64,000 nt of DNA, taken from positions 38,338 through 102,337 of the forward strand of contig SVGS01000009.1 in the NCBI GenBank assembly GCA_015056205.1. Direction: 5' to 3'. Position 1 is the first letter of the stretch. Each line of letters starts with the position of its first letter. Positions 57,594-64,000 of this stretch are shown in pieces. The notes beneath the pieces are model-generated. The model worked only from the letters and a program-made list of their open reading frames with translations. It did no database searches and was not told where the DNA came from. This stretch comes from Clostridiales bacterium (lineage in GTDB: Bacteria > Bacillota > Clostridia > Christensenellales > Aristaeellaceae). A program made the position numbers and the translations under genes.

Positions 57594-58400
57594 TTATGAT
57601 AAGACCTTAAGAAAATCCAGAATCCTTTCAAAGGCAACAGAAGCTTTCATTTGCAGCCAGTTGTCCCGACCACTGTTTTCCACTGATTGCTTAAACCCCT
57701 TATCGCTAAATACTCTGTCCACTCTTTTGATGACAGCTGTCATGTCATTCTCCCGCATATCAGGATCATCCAGAATATAGGTATGAATACATTTTATAAG
57801 GTCAGTCTTGTCAACGCGATCCGAAAGATAACAAAGATCAAAGATATCTTTTACCCGTCCGGAAAAAGTTCCAAACCTTACCAGCGCTCTGAGTTTTTCA
57901 GCAAATATTTGTTCAGAAGAATTCATAAGAAGACTTGCACCTTCATCATCGAGGCAAACATCGAAGCAATACTCTTCCTGTTCAATCTGAACATTTTTAT
58001 GAACGCCTATGTCCATCTTGCTTTTTAGGGTATTACCGTTATCATCAGAAATGGTTATCCAAGCTCTCTTGCCGCGGTATTCCTGCTGAGAAAGCTCCTC
58101 TATCGGTCCTTCTGCCTTTATAGTGAGCCCCTCAAGGCAATTCAACTTTTCAATGAAATTTTGTATGGATGCTTCATCTATTGAGTATTTGATAAAATCA
58201 AAATCAATATCCCTGGTAGCGCGGCGGACATTTCCGGTGATGCTTCTCATAACAACGCCGCCCTTGATTGTCACATTCCTGCTTAATGAGCTCTCAGAGA
58301 TTGCTTTTAAAACAATATCCTGACATACTCTTGCTTCCGCAAGTAACGCACTGTAGCCTTCCGATCTGTAATTTGCTGCCAGCTTTTCAAGATTTGCCAT
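57594..58400 (-). CDS. AbiEii-type nucleotidyltransferase toxin
   Basis: 268 residues. VTIKGGVVMRSITGNVRRATRD and IDFDFIKYS give the polymerase-beta-like motif GG-x-DxD of AbiEii/AbiGii toxins (PF08843), with a later EQIFAEKLRALVRFGTFSGR motif. The family pyrimidylates tRNA in type IV toxin-antitoxin systems and aborts phage infection. Its start abuts the antitoxin stop (1-nt overlap). Confidence 0.92.
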   Translation of the reverse strand: MANLEKLAANYRSEGYSALLAEARVCQDIVLKAISESSLSRNVTIKGGVVMRSITGNVRRATRDIDFDFIKYSIDEASIQNFIEKLNCLEGLTIKAEGPIEELSQQEYRGKRAWITISDDNGNTLKSKMDIGVHKNVQIEQEEYCFDVCLDDEGASLLMNSSEQIFAEKLRALVRFGTFSGRVKDIFDLCYLSDRVDKTDLIKCIHTYILDDPDMRENDMTAVIKRVDRVFSDKGFKQSVENSGRDNWLQMKASVAFERILDFLKVLS

Positions 58401-58939
58401 TAGAAAATCTCCATTTGTAACGTTCTGATAATCATATCTCGCTTCGGCATGATTTCTGCATAATCTCTTATTTTTTCCGGATCAAGCTGCGGGAGAATTC
58501 TTCTGTAGTTGCCTATGATTTCTTTGTAATAATTAAACGACAGCTTGCTTTTATACCGGATCAGTTCAATTAGCATTCGCTCCCGGTCAAAAACAGGAAT
58601 TGGAAAACCTTTCTCTTCAAAGGTTGTTTTTCCGATCGCCAGGAGATCCTTTGGCATAAAAATTTGCTTGACTCTTTTATCGGAAATAGGCGCTGCTTCT
58701 CTCTTGGTTGCGAGATAGTGCTCGTCAGGGATCTCGTCCGTCAAACCATAAAGGTAAAACGCCGTGTTCAAAGTGACGACCGCGTTGGGGTATTTATAAC
58801 AGACAAGAGCTAATTCAGGAACATATTCTGTTTCTGAATAGATACCCTTATCAATCCGAAACAGTTCTCCGGCGCTTATTTTTTGGCGGACAAAGTAATC
58901 AGATCCATATTCTTGCAAACATTCCGAACGCGATTTCAT
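58400..58939 (-). CDS. AbiEi-type antitoxin / transcriptional repressor
   Basis: 179 residues from ATG 58939 (GAGGAG 7 nt upstream). RISAGELFRIDKGIYSE-like text (QKISAGELFRIDKGIYSETE) is the winged-helix N-terminus; VVTLNTAFYLYGLTDEIPDE and DRERMLIELIRYKSKLSFNY belong to the C-terminal antitoxin domain. Represses its own promoter through the inverted repeat next to it. Confidence 0.88.
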   Translation of the reverse strand: MKSRSECLQEYGSDYFVRQKISAGELFRIDKGIYSETEYVPELALVCYKYPNAVVTLNTAFYLYGLTDEIPDEHYLATKREAAPISDKRVKQIFMPKDLLAIGKTTFEEKGFPIPVFDRERMLIELIRYKSKLSFNYYKEIIGNYRRILPQLDPEKIRDYAEIMPKRDMIIRTLQMEIF

Positions 58940-58955
58940 AATCGATCTCCTCATT

Positions 58956-58992
58956 CCAACCTATGCAAAAGTATTTAATTTGCATAGGTTGG
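58956..58992. promoter_or_regulatory. AbiEi operator (14-bp perfect inverted repeat)
   Basis: CCAACCTATGCAAA, 9-nt spacer, TTTGCATAGGTTGG, between the promoter and the antitoxin start. A further half-site TTTTGCATAGGTT lies at 59060-59072, upstream of the -35. Confidence 0.9.
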
Positions 58993-58996
58993 TATA

Positions 58997-59025
58997 ATTT
59001 TACCTTGTTTTCTGACCATTGTCAA
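58997..59025 (-). promoter_or_regulatory. Promoter of the AbiE operon
   Basis: Minus strand TTGACA, 17 nt, TAAAAT. Confidence 0.85.
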
Positions 59026-59169
59026 GGAAACTATTCGATAATCATCTGCATTTTATTTAGTTTTGCATAGGTTCATAAAAAATATCTAACAGATATTTTA
59101 ACTTCGCTATGACAATATAATGAAATTCAAATAAGTCTCTCGACCGTCGAAATCCTAACAGTCTGTAGG

Positions 59170-59370
59170 TCACTTTACCTGCAGCGATCGTTGGAGCCGT
59201 TGAAATAAAGGAGGGAAGATTGCTTTTTGTGATAGCGTCGATGATTTCTGCAACGGATTTGATTTCATGTATATGGCTGATGCCATCACATACCGGAATT
59301 CGATCTGTGTGCCATATTCTTCTTTCAGCCTTTCCATGATGGGTTCGCTCTCGTAGCTAAGCCCCATCAT
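59170..59370 (-). pseudogene. DsbA-like thioredoxin-fold fragment
   Basis: In-frame text FFYIEINPSMMGLSYESEPI (from just upstream of ATG 59370) and RLKEEYGTQIEFRYVMASAI resembles the beginning of DsbA/FrnE-type oxidoreductases but lacks the CxxC, then runs into unrelated residues and stops. It starts at the end of the CRP/FNR gene. Confidence 0.5.
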
Positions 59371-59405
59371 ACTGGGATTGATTTCTATATAAAAAAACTG
59401 TTGCT

Positions 59406-60083
59406 TTAAATGCTCAGAGTTTTTTCCAGCCCATCCCTGTCAAGAATCTCGATCACTGGCGGATGATAAGATATGACGCCTTCCGATTCCAGCATCTTTA
59501 ATTCTCTGTGAAGAGAGGGTCGGGAGACGTTCATCATCATCGCCCATTTGGAAACCGATTCGGGGATCATGATCTGATTCTTTCCGGTTTGCCTTGCTCG
59601 CGTCAGTAACCAGAAAGCTGCCTTCTGCGCAATGCCGCTGTAAGAAAAAAGCTCTAAACGCTGCTGCAGCATATAGGTGGCGGAGGCGATCTCTGTCATC
59701 AGATTCTCCAGGATGCGGATGTCCTTTTGCATCAGCGCAAGCACATCCTCCCGCCGGAACATCATCACGGTGGCGGGATCAATCGCCACTACATCACAGG
59801 GGTATTTCTTGCTTGTTGAGAATACAGCTGCAGGGCCGATCAATTCGCCGGGGCCGCGCACAGATACGTTCACCTGGCTCCCGTTGGGAAAGGTTTTCTG
59901 CGCCTGCACCTGTCCTTCCAGCACGATGCCGATCCGTTCTGCGCTTTCCATCAGTCGGAAAACTGTCTCTCCTTTATCGTAGCATTGTATATGGTGCGGG
60001 ATCTTTTCCAGATCGTCCCGTAGATCCTTCGCCGGGATTCGCTGAAAAAGGGCGCTGCTTTCAAGTACAGAATAATCCATCAT
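59406..60083 (-). CDS. CRP/FNR family transcriptional regulator
   Basis: 225 residues from ATG 60083 (AAAGGA upstream). Cyclic-nucleotide-binding fold (GIVLEGQVQAQKTFPNGSQV; RGPGELIGPAAVFS), dimer helix, then winged helix with ESVSKWAMMMNVSRPSLHRE as recognition helix. No N-terminal Cys cluster, so not an FNR-type iron-sulfur sensor. Divergent from the ferredoxin gene it probably controls; similar pairs include HcpR-type nitrosative or redox regulators. Confidence 0.9.
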   Translation of the reverse strand: MMDYSVLESSALFQRIPAKDLRDDLEKIPHHIQCYDKGETVFRLMESAERIGIVLEGQVQAQKTFPNGSQVNVSVRGPGELIGPAAVFSTSKKYPCDVVAIDPATVMMFRREDVLALMQKDIRILENLMTEIASATYMLQQRLELFSYSGIAQKAAFWLLTRARQTGKNQIMIPESVSKWAMMMNVSRPSLHRELKMLESEGVISYHPPVIEILDRDGLEKTLSI

Positions 60084-60135
60084 GGTGATCCTTTCCTGGA
60101 TGTCTTCTCTATTATACATCAAATTTTCTTTTGTG

Positions 60136-60153
60136 CTGTATCTCCAGATACAG
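60136..60153. promoter_or_regulatory. CRP/FNR-type operator
   Basis: CTGTATCT-CC-AGATACAG, an 18-bp perfect palindrome, centred about 41.5 bp before the likely start of the ferredoxin transcript if TATCAT (60174-60179) is its -10: class II activator spacing. Confidence 0.75.
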
Positions 60154-60162
60154 ATTTTTTCT

Positions 60163-60181
60163 TTATGATCGTGTATCATAA
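60163..60181. promoter_or_regulatory. Second palindrome in the divergent promoter
   Basis: TTATGAT-CGTGT-ATCATAA overlaps the putative ferredoxin -10; either a repression site or coincidental symmetry of the promoter. Confidence 0.5.
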
Positions 60182-60208
60182 GGCCGTACCCGAGAGGAGG
60201 AAGGAACG

Positions 60209-60925
60209 ATGATCAGGAAGATCATTCACATCGACGAGGAAAAGTGCAATGGCTGTGGGCTGTGCGCTGCAGCATGCCACGAAGGAGCCATTGATATGGT
60301 GGACGGTAAAGCCAAGCTGGTCAGGGAAAACTTCTGCGACGGCTTCGGCGACTGCCTGCCGAACTGCCCCACAGGAGCCATCACCTTTGAAGAGAGAGAA
60401 GCACCGGAATACGACGAAGAGGCGGTCAAAAAAGCACAGGAGGCCAAGAAAATGAGCGAGATGAAGCATGAACATCCCACAGGCGGTTGCCCCGGTTCCC
60501 GAATAATGCAGTTCAAGCAGAACGAGGCGGAGAACGCGCCCGTAAGCGCCGGAACGCCTGTTTCCCGGCTGGCCCAGTGGCCCTGTCAGATTAAGCTGGT
60601 GCCGACCCAGGCCCCCTTCTTTGATGGGGCGAAGCTGCTGATCGCCGCTGACTGCACAGCCTATGCCTATGCCAACATGCATGAAGAATTCATGCGTGGC
60701 AAGGTCACGATCATCGGCTGCCCCAAGCTGGACGATGTGGACTATACGGACAAGCTGACGGCCATCATCCGGAATAACGAGATCAAGAGTGTCACCATCG
60801 TCCGTATGGAAGTGCCCTGCTGCGGCGGATTGCAGCGGGCAGCACAGAACGCGCTGCAGGCCAGCGGCCAATTCATTCCCTGGCAGGTGGTGACCATTTC
60901 CCGGGATGGCGACATTTTGGACTGA
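60209..60925 (+). CDS. 4Fe-4S ferredoxin-type protein with C-terminal Cys domain
   Basis: 238 residues. Two clusters near the N-terminus: CNGCGLCAAACHEGAI (residues 13-28) and CDGFGDCLPNCPTGAI (43-58). The rest includes TGGCPGSRI, CTAYAY, GCPKLDD and EVPCCGGL. This arrangement is common beside CRP/FNR regulators and hybrid-cluster proteins in clostridia. GAGGAAGG upstream of ATG 60209. Probably shuttles electrons under stress. Confidence 0.9.
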   Translation: MIRKIIHIDEEKCNGCGLCAAACHEGAIDMVDGKAKLVRENFCDGFGDCLPNCPTGAITFEEREAPEYDEEAVKKAQEAKKMSEMKHEHPTGGCPGSRIMQFKQNEAENAPVSAGTPVSRLAQWPCQIKLVPTQAPFFDGAKLLIAADCTAYAYANMHEEFMRGKVTIIGCPKLDDVDYTDKLTAIIRNNEIKSVTIVRMEVPCCGGLQRAAQNALQASGQFIPWQVVTISRDGDILD

Positions 60926-60937
60926 GAAGACATCAAC

Positions 60938-61066
60938 ATGGAGTGGGAAGACAAAATCAGCACCTTCAAGCAGATCGACGTGCGTGGTATTCAGGGCAGT
61001 TTCTTTCAGGGCCTGAAAAAGCAGGCCATGCAGCTGCCTGCCGGAAGCGGACTGGAGATTGGAAGC
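60938..61066 (+). pseudogene. N-terminal fragment of a DUF2249-like gene
   Basis: MEWEDKISTFKQIDVRGIQG then SFFQGLKKQAMQLPAGSGLE resembles DUF2249/DUF438-type regulatory domains (DxRG...GL...A..LP.G). It begins 10 bp after the ferredoxin gene and breaks off near 61066, where an opposite-strand gene fragment begins. Confidence 0.5.
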
Positions 61067-61284
61067 AACTTTATCAGGCAAACCGCTGCAAAAACGATAT
61101 CCGCGAACGTATCCAGCCTTGAGCCAAACTCGCTGACGGTTCCTGTTCTCCTTGCCGCAGCACCGTCGATCATATCGGAGAGGCCGCCGGCAACGTAAAG
61201 CACGAAGAACGCCGGAGACAATACCGGAAAGAACAGCAAGGCGACGCTGAGCACGATTCTGATCCCAGTTATGATATTCGCCAT
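61066..61284 (-). pseudogene. N-terminal half of a CDP-alcohol phosphatidyltransferase
   Basis: MANIITGIRIVLSVALLFFP, then LSDMIDGAAARRTGTVSEFG and SRLDTFADIV contain the DxxDGxxAR...G...D...D active site. The protein should be about 180 residues with further membrane helices; it is cut near CLIKLLP (about 61066) by the join with the DUF2249-like fragment. Confidence 0.8.
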
Positions 61285-61285
61285 G

Positions 61286-61654
61286 TTATACCGGCGTCCC
61301 CACTTCGATCAGATTTCCGTTCGGATCATAAAAGCGTATGACTTTCTGTCCCCAGCTATGTGTCATGAGTCTGTTGACGTATTTCACTTCAGGAAAAACC
61401 TTTTCGAGCCTGTCGATAAAACCCTCAATATCAGGTTCCTCAAAATAAAGTTCGCTGGCATTGTTCTCCGGGATGATATTTCTCCCGAGGAACGCTTTCC
61501 AGTATTTTTCTTCCTGCAACACCAATCCTTCCGTCAGGATCATATTGCCGTCATTGTCAAGGACCATCTCGAGGCCGAACAGATCCCGATAGAACTTTTT
61601 GGATCTCTCGATATCTTTAACAACGATCAGTACGTTTTTCAGTTTCATTCTCAT
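61286..61654 (-). CDS. VOC (glyoxalase/bleomycin-resistance) family protein
   Basis: 122 residues, one VOC domain: KNVLIVVKDIERSKKFYRDL at the start and HSWGQKVIRFYDPNGNLIEV at the end. Possible metal ligands His and Glu. Substrate unknown. Its start overlaps the stop of the preceding gene (ATGA). Confidence 0.9.
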   Translation of the reverse strand: MRMKLKNVLIVVKDIERSKKFYRDLFGLEMVLDNDGNMILTEGLVLQEEKYWKAFLGRNIIPENNASELYFEEPDIEGFIDRLEKVFPEVKYVNRLMTHSWGQKVIRFYDPNGNLIEVGTPV

Positions 61655-61845
61655 CGCTCCTTTATCGGATGCCGGATGACGGTTTTCAGCTTTTCCGGGA
61701 TGACTTTTCTTGCGTCACTCAGATATATTTCGTGATGTAAACGCTGATCCGTGATATCCAGATCATAGCCCTGCGCTTCCATATATTCATGCATGATCTG
61801 AACGGTAGCAGGTTCATCGTCATAGGAACCTATATGCATTCCCAT
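61651..61845 (-). pseudogene. C-terminal part of a GyrI-like domain protein
   Basis: 64 residues MGMHIGSYDDEPATVQIMHE, then DQRLHHEIYLSDARKVIPEK and LKTVIRHPIKER: the last third of a GyrI-like small-molecule-binding protein (usually about 200 residues). The N-terminal part is missing; ATG 61845 may allow expression of a stub coupled to the VOC gene. Confidence 0.7.
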
Positions 61846-61883
61846 AACATATCTGTTTATTTACTGACAGTTTTTTTGCGCAA

Positions 61884-62870
61884 TCACGTCACTGTGAACT
61901 CCGTCCATTCGATGTGATTGTACTTCATCACATCGTCGGCCCTCTTCATGCCGCATTTCTCGTAAAACGGCACAGCGCTTTCGTTGGCGATCAGATAGAC
62001 CGCGATGTCCTTTTCACCGCCGGCCACCTGATGGGCAGTTTTTATCAGGCGTTTGCCGATGCCCCGGCGGGTATAATTCCTGTCCACCCCCAGATCGGTG
62101 ACGTAGAGCCAATAGGCGTAATCCGTCAATCCGAACAGCACACCCACCAGCAGGCCTTGTTCATTCCGCGCGGTCAGGCTGATGGAAACCGTGTTCACCA
62201 GGCGGGCGATCCGCTCCTCAAAGCGTTCTTTGGGATACTGGGAGCCAAGGTCTGTCCGCTTGAGGAAGTTGGTGTATTCCTCCGCTGTGATTCTTTCTTC
62301 CCGGATCGTGATGGCGGGCATATGTTCTTTCAAATACGCTTCAAACTCCGGCGTCCGGCTCCAGTAGCGGATGCCCCAGGTGTTAAAGCTCCACTCGTCC
62401 ATATATTCGTTGCATTCATAATCCACGTACCAAATCAGCCCGTCCCGTACCACGAAATTGGTGGGGAACCAGTCGATGTTCAGCCCGGCGGCCTTCGCCT
62501 TGTCCGCCATGTCCCGCACCTGGGCAAGATAAGGCTCGGCAGACGCTCCGTCCCTGACCAGGTCAAAAACGGTGGGACCTTCGATGTATTCCTTCACGAC
62601 GCGCTCGGCATCCATATCGATGGCCATCATCTGCGGGATGCGGATGCCCGCCGCCCGCAGGCGTTCATAATCCCTCTGCTCCGCCTCAATCTTATTGCCA
62701 AAGGCGTAGTAATCACAGGGTTTGTGGTGGATCTGCTTGATCACCGCCGGCTGCCCCTCAGATTCCGTAAGGTAAGAATACCCGCCCTTCCCGTGACCGA
62801 GCAGCCGGAGGATACGATAGGATTTCCCGCAGACAATCAGCTGTTCCTCTATTCTTTTCTCCTGCATCAT
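61884..62870 (-). CDS. Protein-kinase-like domain fused to GNAT acetyltransferase
   Basis: 328 residues. Residues 1-200 are a kinase-like fold: LLGHGKGGYSYLTE (nucleotide loop), AVIKQI (Lys), VVKEYIEGPTV hinge, and LNIDWFPTNFVVRDGLIWYV with DYE in place of DFG (catalytic D...N and metal Asp). Residues about 205-328 are a GNAT: VTDLGVDRNYTRRGIGKRLI and ANESAVPFYEKCGM. Related to RIO/APH-type small kinases; substrate unknown. The fusion recalls the bifunctional AAC-APH aminoglycoside enzymes in logic, but the order and families differ. Overlaps the upstream gene by 4 nt. Confidence 0.85.
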   Translation of the reverse strand: MMQEKRIEEQLIVCGKSYRILRLLGHGKGGYSYLTESEGQPAVIKQIHHKPCDYYAFGNKIEAEQRDYERLRAAGIRIPQMMAIDMDAERVVKEYIEGPTVFDLVRDGASAEPYLAQVRDMADKAKAAGLNIDWFPTNFVVRDGLIWYVDYECNEYMDEWSFNTWGIRYWSRTPEFEAYLKEHMPAITIREERITAEEYTNFLKRTDLGSQYPKERFEERIARLVNTVSISLTARNEQGLLVGVLFGLTDYAYWLYVTDLGVDRNYTRRGIGKRLIKTAHQVAGGEKDIAVYLIANESAVPFYEKCGMKRADDVMKYNHIEWTEFTVT

Positions 62871-63280
62871 TCCTGCCCTCCGAGAATCCTGATGAAAGCA
62901 ATATTTCCTTTCGCCTGATGACCCGAAACGGAAATATGATAGTTTCCTGTTTCAGCAATTTCCAGAACAAATTCGGTGTTCTGCTGCCCGTTTCCCCGGT
63001 AAATCGGCTCTTGCCCTTCCATGCTTACGGTCATATCCACAGTTCCTTCTGTATGCGACAGAGAAACCTGCAGATGATCACCCTCTGTCAGGTTCAGATC
63101 AGCCGATTCCTCCCGATTCAGGATGCTGTATTCCATCCGGAACCCGAATGCGTCAGAGACCCTGGATCCGTCAAAAGCGCTGCCTGTTCCGCAGCCGGTC
63201 AGCAGGAAAAGCATTGCGGCAAGCATACAAACACATGCCGCTTGTTTCAGTTTGGACTGCCGTTCTGTATTTCCTTGCAT
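62867..63280 (-). CDS. Small lipoprotein
   Basis: 137 residues. Lipobox MLFLLTGCG near residues 23-31 after a short basic N-terminus. The mature part is a beta-rich domain (GDHLQVSLSHTEGTVDMTVS; GNYHISVSGHQAKGNIAFIR). A truncated relative lies at 52.7 kb. Overlaps the kinase-GNAT start by 4 nt and shares one base with the yjdF stop. Confidence 0.8.
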   Translation of the reverse strand: MQGNTERQSKLKQAACVCMLAAMLFLLTGCGTGSAFDGSRVSDAFGFRMEYSILNREESADLNLTEGDHLQVSLSHTEGTVDMTVSMEGQEPIYRGNGQQNTEFVLEIAETGNYHISVSGHQAKGNIAFIRILGGQE

Positions 63281-63687
63281 CAGTGTCCGCGCCTCTTTTC
63301 CTTCTTCTTCAGCTGCTTCATTTCAAAACGACGCTGCGCTTCCGCGTCCCTCTGCTCTCGGCTGATCTGTCGGTGTTCCGTCTTCAGTTCTTCCCGCTGC
63401 AACTGGAGCGCCTGCTGGGACTTCGTGCCGATCCCTCTGCGCTCCGTTTGCTTTCGGACGTTTCTGAGCCGTCGTTTGGGATTGTCTGCCGTTTTCCTTG
63501 TTTCCATATCCATAGCGGGACTGAAGACCAGTTCGTCATAATGCCGCAGGACAAACCCCCATACGTCATAATCCTTGGGTTCCGCGCCAAAGGTCACTTT
63601 GCAGACGGACAGTTTCCCATCATCCACACGTTCAAAGACGCCCACCCAGAAGGGATCTTCAAAGAATACCGTCAGGCTTGTCTTCAT
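63280..63687 (-). CDS. yjdF: YjdF family protein (DUF2992)
   Basis: 135 residues. MKTSLTVFFEDPFWVGVFER and KVTFGAEPKDYDVWGFVLRH match YjdF, the protein often controlled by the yjdF azaaromatic riboswitch. A highly charged coiled tail follows (QLQREELKTEHRQISREQRD). No riboswitch can precede it here because its start lies 29 nt inside the upstream gene. Confidence 0.9.
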   Translation of the reverse strand: MKTSLTVFFEDPFWVGVFERVDDGKLSVCKVTFGAEPKDYDVWGFVLRHYDELVFSPAMDMETRKTADNPKRRLRNVRKQTERRGIGTKSQQALQLQREELKTEHRQISREQRDAEAQRRFEMKQLKKKEKRRGH

Positions 63688-64000
63688 GATCCTGCACCGG
63701 CGACATCTTTATCCGCAGGTTCTGTGCGGCGTCCGGGTTATTCCCGGTAATGGTTGCCAGCTTTTCACAGGTTTCCATCTCTGCACAGCTGCTGCAGGTT
63801 TCAGCCTTTTTCTCCATTGCGCATTGGCGTATTGGGCACAGCGATTCGCAGTAGGGCGTTTTCGGCCCTTCGATCCTGCATCCGACACAGTTGATCATTT
63901 CCGGCGTGATCTCCACGCCGTTCAGTTTCGTCCAGAGCGCAGCCACCTTTTCCCGAAGCGCATTGTCATTATTGATCGTGGCAATCCGGGCCTCACAGGT
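63659..64000 (-). CDS. DUF3795 family protein (5' end beyond the window)
   Basis: Open to the window edge; 113 residues visible. CVGCRIEGPKTPYCESLCPI then KKAETCSSCAEMETCEKL give the eight-Cys pattern of DUF3795, likely metal-binding. Function unknown. Its 3' end overlaps yjdF by 29 nt. Confidence 0.85.
   Translation of the reverse strand, partial: TCEARIATINNDNALREKVAALWTKLNGVEITPEMINCVGCRIEGPKTPYCESLCPIRQCAMEKKAETCSSCAEMETCEKLATITGNNPDAAQNLRIKMSPVQDHEDKPDGIL

Noticed and set aside
60242..61081. Minus-strand open frame opposite the ferredoxin gene
   Set aside because: Antisense shadow of a Cys-motif gene.

Overview
The window looks like a chromosome segment of an anaerobic, plant-fibre-associated Clostridia-class Firmicute. 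This rests on several features: Gram-positive style ribosome binding sites (GGAGG) and sigma-70 type promoters, DUF3793 and TIGR04076 family proteins, secreted and cytosolic pectin enzymes, a PTS, an anaerobic ferredoxin with a CRP/FNR regulator, and moderately GC-rich coding. The exact genus cannot be read from the sequence. No rRNA, tRNA, CRISPR array or intact insertion sequence was seen.

Layout. 1-2.6 kb: end of an ABC importer operon (binding protein, permease, ATPase). 2.6-11 kb: a GNAT gene, a secreted PL9 pectate lyase, a peptide/acyltransferase pair, a GH28 pectin hydrolase and a likely small RNA. 11-18 kb: a MATE transporter fused to an anti-sigma-type ATPase domain, then a two-gene PTS that carries every PTS component (EIICB-HPr and EI-EIIA). 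18-18.7 kb: gene remnants and a duplicated promoter. 18.7-26.7 kb: a minus-strand operon for late cobalamin assembly/salvage (cobD, cobQ, cbiB, Cys-rich protein, cobT, cobU, cobS, short CobU-like kinase, CobC-like phosphatase). 27-36.7 kb: metallophosphoesterases, housekeeping and unknown genes, then sfsA-nadE-nadD-pncB for NAD synthesis. 37-40 kb: a flavinylated surface protein, flavodoxin and PspC.

40-64 kb is an accessory region crowded with single-gene cassettes and gene fragments: a GNAT-nucleotidyltransferase fusion, a macro domain protein, 2'-5' RNA ligase, AzlCD, TetR regulators, chloramphenicol acetyltransferase, XRE plus ImmA/IrrE peptidase, NUDIX, an AbiE toxin-antitoxin pair, a CRP/FNR-ferredoxin pair, and a kinase-GNAT fusion. 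At least a dozen truncated genes are joined to one another.

The most striking system is at 49.8-52.0 kb. A 52-residue peptide containing four ACG repeats is followed by a terminator, a radical SAM/SPASM maturase and a medium-chain dehydrogenase. This is a predicted RiPP locus of the ACGX type whose product is not known to me. Other points of note are the complete two-polypeptide PTS, two transporter proteins that independently carry an anti-sigma-like ATPase tail, a shared operator (GTTAG-N6-CTAAC) at three to four promoters, and a duplicated promoter-leader with a CGTACCG inverted repeat in front of pspC and of a destroyed LuxR-type regulator.
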